Assembly (NCBI GenBank): GCA_963773845.1
Contig: CAVZCU010000010.1
Coordinates: forward strand, 62,001-126,000
DNA length: 64,000 nt
From: SIAJ01 sp963773845
Lineage (GTDB): Bacteria > Planctomycetota > Planctomycetia > Gemmatales > Gemmataceae
Direction: 5' to 3'
The notes beneath the pieces are model-generated. The model saw nothing but the letters and a program-made list of their open reading frames with translations, was not told where the DNA came from and made no database searches. How positions within the stretch are numbered: the first letter of the stretch is position 1; each line of letters begins with the position of its first letter. The translations under genes and the position numbers were made by a program. Shown piece after piece: positions 8,638 to 16,615 of the stretch.

Positions 8638-10917
8638 ATGAAGCGATGGGTTTCGGTGGCTGTGATGTGCCTGATTGGCGCGCCAGCCGCAAACGCGGAG
8701 TACATCATCATCCGCGTACTTCTCAACAAGTCGGCACCAGGAACCAACACGGGTACAAACCCCAACCCTCCCGGTTTTCCCGGAATTCCGGCGCTCCGGG
8801 CGGCATGCTCGGCGGCCCTGGAATCCCGGGCGGCCCTCCGCCGCGTCCCGGCGCCCCAGGCGGTATGATCGGCGGTCCTCCGCCAAACCCCGGCGGGATG
8901 CTTGGCGGCGGCCCTGGAATCCCGGGCGGTCCTCCGCCGCGTCCCGGCGCCATGCTTGGTGGCGGACCTGGCGGTCCTCCGCCAGGACCTGGCGGGATGC
9001 TGGGCGGCCCACCGCCAGGTCCTGGCGGCGGCGGCGCAACAGGTTTCACGGGCAGTGTTCCTGGTGCCCCCGGTTTTCCCGGAATGCCCGGTAATCCTGC
9101 GGGGGCGACGCAATCCTACACGCTCAATCCGGACGACTACGTGACCGCCGTGGTGCCAATCACGAGGTTCACCGCAATTCCTTCCGGCACTCGCTGGGGG
9201 CGCGGCCCCGACGGGAGGTCTGAAAACATCGGCATCCGCGGCCATTTCCACTTTCGCACGAAGTACGGAACAACCTACATCGACGCCACCCAGAGCGATA
9301 TTGCATTTGACTATCGCGGTTACGACGAGAAGTTGATCGACCGGTATCCCGATCCGAAGAAGCAGTTGGGGCAAAAGAAAGGAAACCACAGAAAATACGG
9401 TTCACCGGAAGGTCAATTGGAGTTGGCCGAATGGTGTTTGGAAGTCGGCCTGCCGGACGACGCGATGGCCATTCTGGACCGGTTGCTGACTTATCCGGCC
9501 AAAGACACATTCAAATCGCATACGACATCGGTGGTCGAGGCTTATGGAAAGATTAAGGACCTTCTAACCGCCAACGTGGATAAGGTGGACCGCGCGAACG
9601 AATGGAAAGAGCGACTCGGCTACCAGGCACTGTCGATTAGCAAACATTACGCGATCGTTCATCAGGACAACACGCAGAAGAGTGCGGACCGCCGGCTCGA
9701 AGCGCTGGAGAACAATCTCAAAACGGTCTACCTTTGGTTTGCCTTGCGCGGTCGAGCATTGCCCGCGCCCAGCGAGAAGCTTGTGGCAATCATCGTCGGC
9801 GATGCATCCGAGTTCCGTCGATACCGGGACACGTTCGAAGCCACCAATTTGGTTGCGGATGGGTTCCATGCTCGACGGGAAAACCTGGCGGTGTTCAGCG
9901 CCCGCCGCCTGGATCGAGCGAGCGTGAACTTCGAGCAGCGCGTCAAGAATATTTATCGCGTGGCCAAGCCCGAGGACTTGTTTAAAGGGGCCCTGCCCAA
10001 GTTGAAGGACTATCCCGCCCTGGACAATTACTCCAAATACTCGAATGCGAGTACGTTGGCGTTAGTGGATAACCTGCTGCAAGAAGAGGCCGAAATTGCG
10101 TCGGCCACGCATGAAGGCACCAAGCAGCTCTTCGCCGAGACCGGCTTGTTGCCGCGCAACGTGCTGGCCCCCGAATGGCTGCGGTTTGGCATTGCAGCCC
10201 TCTTCGAAATGCCCAAGGGGCCGTTCCCTGGCTCAACTCGAACATTGCAAGTCGCATTGTATCCGGGAGGCGGAGGTCCTCACTGGGGATATATGCGCTA
10301 CTACGAGGAACTGCGTGACACCAAGAAGGTGACAATGGATAATTCAGGGATGCTGTTTGTCAAAACCGTTATCGACGCGGAGTTTCGCAAGGCGCGTCAA
10401 ATGGAAGCATCCGCGCAAGGACAAGCCTGAGGAAGAAGGCGATAGTAAGGCAACCCAGGCGGAGGAGCAATATGCCAAGGCCCGCACGTATGCCTGGTCG
10501 GTGGTGTATTACCTTGCGAAGACCCACTTCAAGGAGTTCGTTAACTTGATGGACGAACTTTCCAAATTGCCGCGCGACGCGGAATTGGATTCGACCGCCG
10601 TGATTATGGCATTCGGCAGAGCATATGGCATCGACCGAACATTTTTGACAGGTTCCAGCATCGATTTCGGCCGATTCGTGGGTGTGGGTCATGAATGGTA
10701 TCAATTCATGGGCACGCAACAATCGCCTTCCCGGCAACTGAAGCTCGACAAGGTGGTAGTGACCGGAGGCACGGGCACAGGCGGAGGTACGCCAGGGTTC
10801 CCAGGTGGCGGACCTCCGCCATCCGGACCGGGCGGAAGGCCCGGATTCCCCGGTGGCGGCGGCCCTGGATTCCCCGGTGGCGGTGGTCCGCCAGCCCCCG
10901 GCAAGCCGGGCGGTTGA
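8638..10917 (+). CDS. Exported DUF1570-like (peptidase MA-like) protein with collagen-like tails, two frame breaks
   Basis: Begins at ATG 8638 with a signal peptide ending near PAANA, then a Gly/Pro-rich run of GGPPPRPGAPGG-type repeats (about residues 45-145). A globular domain of about 500 residues follows, then a second GGGGPGFPGG-type tail at the C-terminus. The globular part resembles the DUF1570/peptidase-MA-like proteins of planctomycetes; the LLPRNVLAPEWLRFGIAALFE stretch matches the region after their zinc site. However the expected HExxH reads HEGTK (about 10109-10123), so the second zinc His is missing and activity is doubtful. Frame breaks: one base lost in a G run near 8790, and one gained near 10405-10420. 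Stop at 10915, then a terminator. Confidence 0.72.
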
Positions 10918-10944
10918 TCAATTCCTGGACAACGAAAGTCATGT

Positions 10945-10977
10945 GGCCCGCGCCTTCCCGCGCGGGCCGCTTTTATT
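10945..10977 (+). terminator. Intrinsic terminator after the collagen-like gene
   Basis: Nine-base perfect GC stem (10945-10953 with 10960-10968), six-base loop, then GCTTTTATT. It lies 28 bp after the stop codon. Confidence 0.85.
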
Positions 10978-11166
10978 ATCAAGCGAAGTTTTGGGTTGAA
11001 TGGATGGGTGTGGAATTACGGAAAAGATCGAATATCGCAAAAATACTGTTGCGTTTGCAGTTGGCAGGGTTTAGCATTTAATCGATCAATTCAAACGGCC
11101 CCAAGACCGAAATGGGCGTTCTGCCCCAGGAAAGGCATCCTCGCTTGGAATGACACGGAGTGTGCC

Positions 11167-11391
11167 ATGAGTTCATTGCTTTTGGAACCCCCCGCCCATG
11201 CCGCCGCATTGCTCCGGGACAATCCGGTCAATGATTTGCGACTATTGAATGTCACCGAATCGGATTCGGAGATCGTTATATCTGGAATTGTCAGTTCCTA
11301 TTATCTCAAGCAAATGGCTCAGGAGGCCATCCGCCCCGCTCTTGGGGGACGCCGCCTCCGAAACACGGTATTGGTGTTGCCCGCCAAATAA
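11167..11391 (+). CDS. Small BON-domain-like protein
   Basis: 74 residues. The segment NDLRLLNVTESDSEIVISG followed by SSYYLKQMAQEAIR has the strand-strand-helix pattern of a BON domain, with the usual SG-V-SYYLKQ-AQEA signature. No signal peptide, so cytosolic unless exported by another route. A longer frame starts at 10996, but its extra 57 codons have no BON character. It is the first gene of a stress-type cluster, 205 bp before two Hsp20 genes. Larger BON proteins bind membranes; the role of single-domain versions is not known. A ligand cannot be inferred. Confidence 0.7.
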   Translation: MSSLLLEPPAHAAALLRDNPVNDLRLLNVTESDSEIVISGIVSSYYLKQMAQEAIRPALGGRRLRNTVLVLPAK

Positions 11392-11538
11392 CGCTGCCAT
11401 TTTGTCATCCGTCCATCTGAGTTTTTGCGGCACTGGCACCTGCCAGGCGGGTCCTCGGCATTTTCTCGGTTCCTACATTCCGGCCGTATCTGCCGATTCC
11501 TGAACGATTTCCGCTTCATCAATTCTTGCAATACCGAA

Positions 11539-11556
11539 TTGGCACGCCACTTGTTA
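11539..11556 (+). promoter_or_regulatory. Candidate sigma-54 (-24/-12) promoter before hsp20
   Basis: TTGGCACGCCACTTGTT matches the RpoN consensus TGGCACG-N4-TTGC with the GG and downstream element 10 bases apart; only the final C of the -12 GC is T. The predicted start would be about 11566, leaving about 30 bases of leader before the ATG at 11597. The base pattern is seen; function is inferred. Confidence 0.45.
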
Positions 11557-11596
11557 AACCAACTCGCCAATCACAAAAGCTGAGAGGACTACGACC

Positions 11597-12028
11597 ATGT
11601 TCATTCACTCGAAAGTGATCAATAACTTGTGGCGCGAAATGGATGGGTTTCGCCAGGAAGTCGACCGGCTGTTTGGCCGGCAGTTTCTGAGTACGAACGG
11701 AGCGGTTCCGGCGTTAAACGTGTGGGAAGATGAGTCCAATTACTATGTTGAATCCGACCTGCCGGACGTGCTCGCCGAGAAGCTGGATGTGACTGTTAAG
11801 GAAGGGAATCGGCTGACGGTCAGCGGAGAACGGAAGATCTGCGACCCGGCGAATGCGGTTTGGCACCGGCAAGAGCGGTTCGCCGGGTCATTCACGCGGG
11901 AACTCACCCTGCCGGCCCCGGTCGATGCGGACCGGGTGGACGCCCGATTCGAGAACGGAGTATTGAAGCTCACTCTACCGAAGAGCGAAGCAGCCCGACC
12001 GCGGAAGATCAGTGTCAAGGCTCAGTAA
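11597..12028 (+). CDS. Small heat shock protein, Hsp20 family
   Basis: ATP-independent holdase chaperone that binds unfolding proteins in the cytosol. 143 residues. Short N-terminal arm (1-38), alpha-crystallin domain (about 40-135) containing ALNVWEDESNYYVESDLPDV and the ENGVLKLTLPK end strand, then RKISVK, whose I-x-V serves as the C-terminal dimer-docking motif. ATG 11597 follows GAGAGGA at good distance. A paralog starts 39 bp downstream, so the two are probably co-transcribed from the candidate sigma-54 promoter. Hsp20 genes of this class are often in pairs. Confidence 0.95.
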   Translation: MFIHSKVINNLWREMDGFRQEVDRLFGRQFLSTNGAVPALNVWEDESNYYVESDLPDVLAEKLDVTVKEGNRLTVSGERKICDPANAVWHRQERFAGSFTRELTLPAPVDADRVDARFENGVLKLTLPKSEAARPRKISVKAQ

Positions 12029-12067
12029 CCGCCAATTCCATCGAATCCAAATCCACGGAGATATCCA

Positions 12068-12454
12068 ATGGCCGAACAAATCTTGAACGATCCCGATACG
12101 GGGGCGGCAGATCAGGAAGATACGGGCGTGGTGGCTCGCCCGCGGGTCGATATCCTGGAAACCGAGCAGGAAGTGCTCCTGTTTGCCGACCTGCCTGGGG
12201 TGCGTCCAAACGATGTTGACGTTCGCTTCGAAAACGGAGAATTGACCATTCACGGTCGCCGCACGCCGCCGCATGCTGGCAAGCGCCGTGTGTTGTGTGA
12301 ATATGAGCCGGCCCACTATCACCGAGCTTTCCGGCTCACGGAAGATGTGAGCGCCGATAAGATCGATGCGGAATTGAAGAATGGAGTGCTAAAGGTGCGA
12401 CTGCCCAAGGCGGAGGCAGCCAAGCCCAGGCGGATTGCCGTTAAGGGCGAGTAA
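12068..12454 (+). CDS. Small heat shock protein, Hsp20 family (second copy)
   Basis: 128 residues and the second member of the pair. It lacks the hydrophobic N-terminal arm of its neighbour; instead it has an acidic lead (residues 1-20) and then the alpha-crystallin domain with VDILETEQEVLLFADLPGV and LKNGVLKVRLPKAE. It ends RRIAVK, again an I-x-V motif. The shorter N-terminal arm suggests a different oligomeric state or co-assembly with the upstream Hsp20, as seen in class A/B pairs; that is inference. GGAGA lies 8 bases before the ATG. Followed by a strong hairpin. Confidence 0.95.
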   Translation: MAEQILNDPDTGAADQEDTGVVARPRVDILETEQEVLLFADLPGVRPNDVDVRFENGELTIHGRRTPPHAGKRRVLCEYEPAHYHRAFRLTEDVSADKIDAELKNGVLKVRLPKAEAAKPRRIAVKGE

Positions 12455-12472
12455 GCCATCGAATCCGCTCTC

Positions 12473-12534
12473 GGCACGACGAACACGAAGAAAACGCCCG
12501 CGGCGTTTCGTGTTCATCGTGCCTGTCGCGTTTT
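12473..12534. terminator. Hairpin between convergent hsp20 and RNase H-like genes
   Basis: 17-base arms 12473-12489 and 12507-12523 pair with one mismatch and are followed by TGTCGCGTTTTT on the plus strand. It ends directly at the stop codon of the converging gene, so it is best read as the hsp20 terminator. Confidence 0.8.
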
Positions 12535-12535
12535 T

Positions 12536-13534
12536 CTATCGGGCACGCCAGACGGATCGTTCATCGATTCCATCGCTAACCAGGACATTGCGAATGGCCT
12601 CGTAAAACCGCAACGCGTCGCCCGGGTAGCCGGCGGTGGGCCTCAGGCCCGGCACCTTGGCGAGCCAATAGCGGTTGAATTGCTTCATGCACACTTCGCG
12701 CAGGTATTTGGCAGCCATTGACGCAAGAGCCACATTTAAATGCGTGCCATCGGCCCGGGGCTCGAAGCGCACGGTCACCGGACGAGCGAGCCCGTCAATT
12801 TCGTAATCGCAGCGATTTGGGCCTTCACTGATGACGCGCACCCAGCCGCCGGGAAACGCCTCGTTCAAAAGCGGGGCATAAAAATGGCGGCCGCCAAGCT
12901 TGTCCACGTTCACGTGGATTGCGTCGTCCCCCGGCAGGCTCAATGTTTCGTTCAGAAGCATGATGAACGCCGACGCGTTAACCCCCGATTTGACGCGCCA
13001 TTCGTCGAGCAGACGGTTGAAGCGGGGCGTGGGCACAACCACGGACCGGATTGGACCCCATCGAACTTTCGTCGACTTCGATATGTCAGCAAGCGCTGTC
13101 ACGACCGAGGAGAAGTCGGCCGTGGCCTGTGCAGTCGGCAGGGGATCGTTGGCCTGGAACCAGGGTTCGCCGTGCAAATCATCGATCGAATTGCCGACCG
13201 AGATGGCGCACAAATAATCGGCAACGGTTGCCGGCAGGCCCGCGTTCCCGACGTCCGAATCCATGGGACGGAATGCTCTTGGACCGAGAGCGAGTGAAGC
13301 CAGAACGCCGATTTCTAACTTGGCTAATCCAGCGGGCCCGTCGTTGACTTTCTTGGAGTCGTCGATCAGCAGCCGGCCGTCGTCCGGGTGCTCGCTCCGG
13401 CGCACGACTTGAGCAAGTCGCTTCCACAGACATTTCGGCGAACCGTCCGGAGCATGGCATGCGGTCGAGGCGACGACCAACGGCCCAAGGTTGGGCCCAT
13501 AGCCGGCTTCGTCTAATCCCACGCGCCAGGGCAT
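12536..13534 (-). CDS. RNase HII-like protein
   Basis: 332 residues. The N-terminus carries GLDEAGYGPNLGPLVVA (6-22), a variant of the RNase HII signature with the catalytic Asp-Glu pair. DDSKKV follows (about 58-63), a further acidic strand occurs at HVNVDKLGG, and ALASMAAKYLRE corresponds to the ASIVAK helix of the family. The fold therefore predicts cleavage of the RNA strand of RNA-DNA hybrids. It is longer than true RNase HII (about 200) and nearer RNase HIII in size. It belongs to a divergent group, so the exact substrate is uncertain. Divergent from the HIT gene 80 bp away. Confidence 0.75.
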   Translation of the reverse strand: MPWRVGLDEAGYGPNLGPLVVASTACHAPDGSPKCLWKRLAQVVRRSEHPDDGRLLIDDSKKVNDGPAGLAKLEIGVLASLALGPRAFRPMDSDVGNAGLPATVADYLCAISVGNSIDDLHGEPWFQANDPLPTAQATADFSSVVTALADISKSTKVRWGPIRSVVVPTPRFNRLLDEWRVKSGVNASAFIMLLNETLSLPGDDAIHVNVDKLGGRHFYAPLLNEAFPGGWVRVISEGPNRCDYEIDGLARPVTVRFEPRADGTHLNVALASMAAKYLREVCMKQFNRYWLAKVPGLRPTAGYPGDALRFYEAIRNVLVSDGIDERSVWRAR

Positions 13535-13614
13535 CCGTTCGCTCCCGTCGGCTGAGCCGTTGGCTCGGCTCGTAAAACAATAGGCTACGACTTACTCCCA
13601 ATCTGAGGATATCC

Positions 13615-13959
13615 ATGCTGACCGACAATATCTTTTTGAAGATCATCAACCGGCAAATCCCGGCGAAAATTGCTTATGAAGACGATCAGTGTCTGGCGTT
13701 TCACGACGTGAATCCCCAAGCGCCGATTCACGTGTTGATCATCCCCAAGAAAGTGATTGCGACTCTCGACGATCTGACGGAATTGGACAAGGAATTGATA
13801 GGACACATGCACCTGGTCGCCGTGCAACTCGCCAAACAATTGGCTCTGAAGGACGGCTACCGAACCGTGGTCAATTGCAAGGGGCATGGCGGGCAAACCG
13901 TGCCGCACCTGCACATGCACTTGCTCGGCGGCCGAACATTCGGGTGGCCGCCAGGATAG
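13615..13959 (+). CDS. HIT family (histidine triad) nucleotide-binding protein
   Basis: 114 residues, the usual size of HinT-type purine nucleoside phosphoramidases. NIFLKIINRQIPAKI and FHDVNPQAPIHVLIIPK are the typical nucleotide-pocket segments, and the triad is H98-x-H100-x-H102 within TVPHLHMHLLGG. Members hydrolyse AMP-lysine and other adenylated adducts in the cytosol; the physiological substrate is rarely known. Divergently transcribed from the RNase H-like gene, and its stop codon is only 8 bp from the end of the converging BON gene. Complete and unremarkable. Confidence 0.93.
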   Translation: MLTDNIFLKIINRQIPAKIAYEDDQCLAFHDVNPQAPIHVLIIPKKVIATLDDLTELDKELIGHMHLVAVQLAKQLALKDGYRTVVNCKGHGGQTVPHLHMHLLGGRTFGWPPG

Positions 13960-13967
13960 TGGCGCCG

Positions 13968-14771
13968 CTACGGCACTCTGAGTTCGTTGATGACTTGATG
14001 AACGCCCGGTTCGAGACGCACCATCCCCTCAACGAGTCGGCGATCGTCGTCGTCGGCAGCCCGACCGCGAAGGATGACCTTATTCCCCTGAACTTCAACG
14101 CGAACCGCGCCTGGGAGCTTCAGCGCGGCACTGCGATCAATAAGCGCCTGAAGTTGCGTCTGAACCTGTGGCGCCTGAACCCGCGGCATGGGAAACCGAA
14201 CAACGGTGGCAAAGGTGATCGGTGAGTTCACAAGGCCGAGCCGACCGAAGTTCGAACTGACGGATGCAGTGCCGCCGCCCATTCCGGCCCGTCCGCCGGT
14301 CTGCGTTCGTCCGCCGGTCGTCGTACTGCCAAAGGATGGTTGACCGAATCCTCCCGCGGCAGGCGCGATGTTGGTGCTTCCCGGCCTGCCTGGGTATAGC
14401 GGATTCCCATAGCTCGCGGAGAGAAAGTTCGTCGGGCTGATGGTCACGCCCGCGCCCCCGGTTGATCGGCCGCCAGCACCCGTGCGGCCAGGCACGGTTG
14501 ACCCGCCAGTCATGCCGGTGAACCCCGTTCCACCGCCAGCGAACGACGTTCCACCGCTGATACTCGTGCCGCCGCCAGCGAACGATGTTCCACCGCTGAT
14601 ACTCGTGCCGCCGCCAGCGAACGACGTACCACCTCCGCCGCCGCCAAAACTTGTTCCACCACCGCCCATTCCCGTTCCACCGCCGAACCCTGCGCCCCCG
14701 CCCTGGGCCAAGACTTGGCCGGTGGCGCCCAGGGAAATGGAGATCGCCGCAAGAAAGAGGATTCCGCGCAT
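13968..14771 (-). CDS. Exported BON-domain protein with Gly-Thr-Ser repeats
   Basis: 267 residues from ATG 14771, which opens with a Sec signal peptide (RGILFLAAISISLGATGQVLA). The ORF could begin 13 codons earlier, but that would mask it. Residues about 25-105 are a glycine-rich tract including tandem GGGTSFAGGGTSIS-type units (14510-14640 in DNA). The last 70 residues form a BON domain, RVEVQGNKVILRGRA then LVEGMVRLEPGVHQVINEL. BON domains commonly tether proteins to phospholipid or the envelope, so an envelope role is likely. The repeats could vary in copy number by slippage. Confidence 0.8.
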   Translation of the reverse strand: MRGILFLAAISISLGATGQVLAQGGGAGFGGGTGMGGGGTSFGGGGGGTSFAGGGTSISGGTSFAGGGTSISGGTSFAGGGTGFTGMTGGSTVPGRTGAGGRSTGGAGVTISPTNFLSASYGNPLYPGRPGSTNIAPAAGGFGQPSFGSTTTGGRTQTGGRAGMGGGTASVSSNFGRLGLVNSPITFATVVRFPMPRVQAPQVQTQLQALIDRSAALKLPGAVRVEVQGNKVILRGRAADDDDRRLVEGMVRLEPGVHQVINELRVP

Positions 14772-14945
14772 CGCAGCCTCCCACGCAAAGTCCACACTGT
14801 AATATAACACCGCCGACGTGCTCGGTGTCGCGATAGATTGTCTCTGTATCGGTCAATTGGTTCGCACGGGTTGATCTAGTTTGACAGAATGAAAGGATTG
14901 TGAGGAAGTCCCCGGCAGCCCCGAATCGACTTACTCGTTGGAACG

Positions 14946-16055
14946 ATGCCGAAATACTTGATCTCAGGCAAAGACGATCGCGACCGCTCGGTCACCGAGG
15001 TCGTCAAGGCGCCGAACGCGGATGAGGCCGTGCGCCTGTTCGGAAGCCGCGGTTTCACGGACGTTGTCCTCCATTCGGACGAGGTGATGGCGCATTTGTT
15101 CCAGCGGAAGTCGCTGCAACATCTCACGCCGCGCGACTACCTCGCGATTGGCCGCGTCAGTCGACTGGGTTTCATGTTTCGTATCCTGATTCGGCAATAT
15201 CGCAGCCAGTGGTGGCTGTTCGCCATCGACATCGCCTTGCTCGTCGGGCGCCAGGTTCTCGAAGTGGAATGGAGCCTGGTCGATTCCATGGCAGTCATGT
15301 TCCTAGTCGCGCCGATTGTCATAGTTGTCTTGAGCGAGCTTTTCAATCCATCGCGAAAATACGAGCGAGCGATGGCCTTCAATGCCTGGGGTCGCTGGGC
15401 GGAAATGCTCGCCGCCCTGCCCGCGGTGAAGCGATTTATTCCAGCTCCGCAATACGCATTCCACGAAGCCAAGGCATTGGCTGGCCTTGGACGGCTCGAC
15501 GAAGCAATCGAAACGGTCCGTCCGTTCGCCGACGATCCGAAGACCCCGGCCTGGCTTTACTGGGGTCAACTCGCGGATGTCTTCACCGCCGCCAAGCTGC
15601 CCGACCGCGTAATCGAATGCGGCGAGAAAGCAGTCGAGAATGCTCCCAACAATGCGACAGTCCTGATCGACCTGGCGATGTCGCTCCTGCGGTATCGGCG
15701 CGACGTCGTTCGTGCCCGGCCACTGTTGGAGCGAGCACGCGAACATGCCCTGAGCGATGTCATTCGCCCGTTCCTGATCGCCGCCGAAGGAGTGCTCGCT
15801 TTCGAAGAGAGGCGGCCAGACCGGGCTCGACTGCTCCTGGAGAAGGCGCTGCAAGAGGCGGAGCGATTCCGCAACGCGTCGCCGCTGGTCGGATCGGCGA
15901 TCGATCGGATCCATGCCTATTTGGCCCTTGTCTATGCGGCGCTCGGCGATCATACGGCGGGGGTGGCGCACTTCAAATCGGCCGAGCCGAGGATGCGCGC
16001 ATGCGAAACGAACGATATGCTGGAACGATGTGAGGCGGTGCTGGGAAAATATTAA
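14946..16055 (+). CDS. Membrane-anchored tetratricopeptide-repeat protein
   Basis: 369 residues. The N-terminal 65 residues are soluble and start PKYLISGKDDRD, a short alpha-beta module often placed before membrane segments in planctomycetes. Two membrane spans follow (about 90-103 and 113-132), then a long helical part made of TPR-like units (about 175-365) such as EAKALAGLGRLDEAIETV and YLALVYAALGDHTAGVAHF. Topology puts the repeats in the cytosol if the N-terminus is inside. Such proteins act as scaffolds; the partner is unknown. Divergent from the BON gene with 174 bp of shared promoter region. Confidence 0.8.
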   Translation: MPKYLISGKDDRDRSVTEVVKAPNADEAVRLFGSRGFTDVVLHSDEVMAHLFQRKSLQHLTPRDYLAIGRVSRLGFMFRILIRQYRSQWWLFAIDIALLVGRQVLEVEWSLVDSMAVMFLVAPIVIVVLSELFNPSRKYERAMAFNAWGRWAEMLAALPAVKRFIPAPQYAFHEAKALAGLGRLDEAIETVRPFADDPKTPAWLYWGQLADVFTAAKLPDRVIECGEKAVENAPNNATVLIDLAMSLLRYRRDVVRARPLLERAREHALSDVIRPFLIAAEGVLAFEERRPDRARLLLEKALQEAERFRNASPLVGSAIDRIHAYLALVYAALGDHTAGVAHFKSAEPRMRACETNDMLERCEAVLGKY

Positions 16056-16076
16056 ACTCCAATCCGGTGACAGCCC

Positions 16077-16433
16077 ATGATTCGCGGCGTCCACACGATG
16101 TTCTATTCCTCCGAGCCGGAAGCTTTGCGAGCGTTCCTCCGCGACAAACTCGGCTTCAATGCTCACGACGTCGGCGCGGGCTGGCTCATTTTTGACCTCC
16201 CCGAGGCCGATATGGGCTGTCACCCCGCCGACCCGAAGGAAGGCGCGCCCTCAGGCACGCACAACATTTCCTTCTACTGCGACCATATTGAGACGACGGT
16301 CGCCGAGTTGAAAGCCAAAGGCGTCGAGTTCACCGGTCCCGTTGAGGATCATGGCTACGGCCTGGTGACGCACTTCAAAATGCCAGGCGAGTTCGCGGTA
16401 CAATTATATCAGCCGCGGTACGAGAAGAAATAG
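16077..16433 (+). CDS. Glyoxalase/VOC superfamily protein
   Basis: 118 residues forming one vicinal-oxygen-chelate domain of two beta-alpha-beta-beta-beta units. VHTMFYSSEPEALRAFLRDK is the first unit with His at the expected metal position. The second begins THNISFYCDHIETTVAELK and ends VTHFKMPGEFAVQLYQPRY, with a Glu/His-rich metal site. Members include glyoxalases, dioxygenases and antibiotic-binding proteins; sequence alone does not tell which. It starts 21 bp after the TPR gene and may be co-transcribed with it. Confidence 0.88.
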   Translation: MIRGVHTMFYSSEPEALRAFLRDKLGFNAHDVGAGWLIFDLPEADMGCHPADPKEGAPSGTHNISFYCDHIETTVAELKAKGVEFTGPVEDHGYGLVTHFKMPGEFAVQLYQPRYEKK

Positions 16434-16457
16434 ATCACCACATCGCTCCAGCCCTGA

Positions 16458-16615
16458 GGAATCAGTTTTTGCGGGAAGGTTGATTTTCGTTTGTGGGGCA
16501 TTGATGTGACGTCGGCGCGCACCGGGAGCGAGTTCTTTGCTTTCGACCTGAATTCCCATCCGAAGCACGGACCGTTATTCCCGGAGATTTGGTCAGGCGG
16601 GGATATTTACGACGT
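16458..16615 (+). pseudogene. 5' part of a gene interrupted by the insertion sequence
   Basis: An open frame after a stop at 16455 reads through IDVTSARTGSEFFAFDLN and PLFPEIWSGGDIYDV, which looks protein-like, then runs into the transposase 3' end at about 16610. Codon use fits the neighbours. No start codon is obvious apart from a TTG at 16491. The tail may be the fragment at 18409-18495. Identity unknown. Confidence 0.35.

Noticed and set aside
8790..9050. Short tandem repeats that might be a CRISPR array
   Set aside because: The repeats encode Gly/Pro-rich collagen-like units without regular spacers; they are coding sequence.
14510..14700. Tandem repeats in the BON gene
   Set aside because: As a mobile or regulatory repeat: they keep the reading frame and encode GGGTSFAGGGTSIS-type units, so they are protein repeats.
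15209..16033. 274-codon plus-strand frame
   Set aside because: Same-strand shadow of the TPR protein, Arg/Ser-rich with no domain.
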